Assembly: GCA_027297005.1 (NCBI GenBank)
Contig: JAPUIN010000016.1
Location: 1-5,243 of the forward strand
DNA length: 5,243 nucleotides
Direction: 5' to 3'
DNA from: Acidobacteriota bacterium
GTDB taxonomy: Bacteria > Acidobacteriota > Polarisedimenticolia > Gp22-AA2
Positions 5,100 to 5,243 of this stretch are shown here, one piece after another (position 1 is the stretch's first letter; each line of letters opens with the position of its first letter). The notes beneath the pieces were generated by a model. The model saw only the letters and a list, made by a program, of their open reading frames with translations, was not told where the DNA came from and made no database searches. The translations under genes were made by a program, and so were the position numbers.

Positions 5100-5243
5100 A
5101 GGCCAAGAAGCCTGGCCGGGTCGTCAACTGGGGCATTCTCATGCCGGACAGGACCTCGGCGGCGACGCCATCATCGACCACGGTGCCGTAGTCCCCCCGG
5201 CGATGCGCCATCCCCCCGATGCGGCTCGGCAGGGCGTAGGCAA
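5098..5243 (-). CDS. C-terminal end of an unrecognised protein (partial, runs in from right edge)
   Basis: The last 47 codons and a TGA stop are visible. The peptide contains IGGMAHRRGDYGTVVDDG and VAAEVLSGMRMPQL and ends in RPGFLA. I do not recognise the family. Coding is supported by third-position composition: by my count 43 of 47 codons end in G or C, and the other two minus-strand frames look less coding-like and stop sooner or have mixed third positions. There is no membrane segment in the visible part. It is on the same strand as the HisKA-protein operon, 187 bases upstream of it, with a possible terminator and a promoter between, so it is probably a separate transcript. Confidence 0.5.
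   Translation of the reverse strand, partial: AYALPSRIGGMAHRRGDYGTVVDDGVAAEVLSGMRMPQLTTRPGFLA

Noticed and set aside
4973..5191. Plus-strand frame of 72 codons
   Set aside because: It begins in the predicted promoter, has no ribosome site and overlaps the better-supported minus-strand frame at the right edge.

Overview
The window is G+C-rich bacterial chromosome (about two thirds G+C by eye, with strong G/C preference at third codon positions). It carries signalling genes: a membrane Ser/Thr kinase with a PEGA domain, a two-component-like pair and an exported DUF151 protein. This mix fits high-G+C, signalling-rich groups such as Acidobacteriota, Myxococcota, Gemmatimonadota or Candidatus Eisenbacteria. 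Nothing here fixes the phylum, and no rRNA, tRNA, mobile element or CRISPR array is visible.

Left part (1-2477) is a divergent pair. On the minus strand a Hanks-type Ser/Thr kinase with a transmembrane segment and a PEGA domain runs off the left edge. On the plus strand lies a gene for a signal peptide, a DUF151/bifunctional-nuclease domain and a PDZ domain. The 271-base spacer (1391-1661) holds a near-consensus sigma70-type promoter for the kinase (TTGACA, 17 bases, TAAAAT). It also holds a -10-like box, a tandem repeat and a Shine-Dalgarno site for the DUF151-PDZ gene. The kinase leader is about 110 bases long and ends in a small hairpin where a ribosome site would be expected.

Middle and right part (2557-4910) is a minus-strand cluster, in transcription order: a PAS-like plus HisKA protein without an ATP-binding domain; a response regulator with an intact receiver and a degenerate GGDEF-like C-terminus; and, after 112 bases, a YfcE/MJ0936-type metallophosphoesterase. 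The first two are separated by only 13 or 28 bases and are very likely co-transcribed. The phosphoesterase probably also has its own promoter. The cluster converges on the DUF151-PDZ gene across a 79-base gap with a perfect 6-bp hairpin.

Right edge (5098-5243): the C-terminal 47 codons of an unrecognised minus-strand gene end just upstream of the two-component-like pair, followed by a possible terminator and then the promoter of the pair.

The most unusual content is the kinase-less HisKA protein paired with a receiver/degenerate-GGDEF regulator. If functional, the pair would need phosphate from another kinase or would signal through binding. The exported DUF151-PDZ fusion opposite a membrane Ser/Thr kinase is second.
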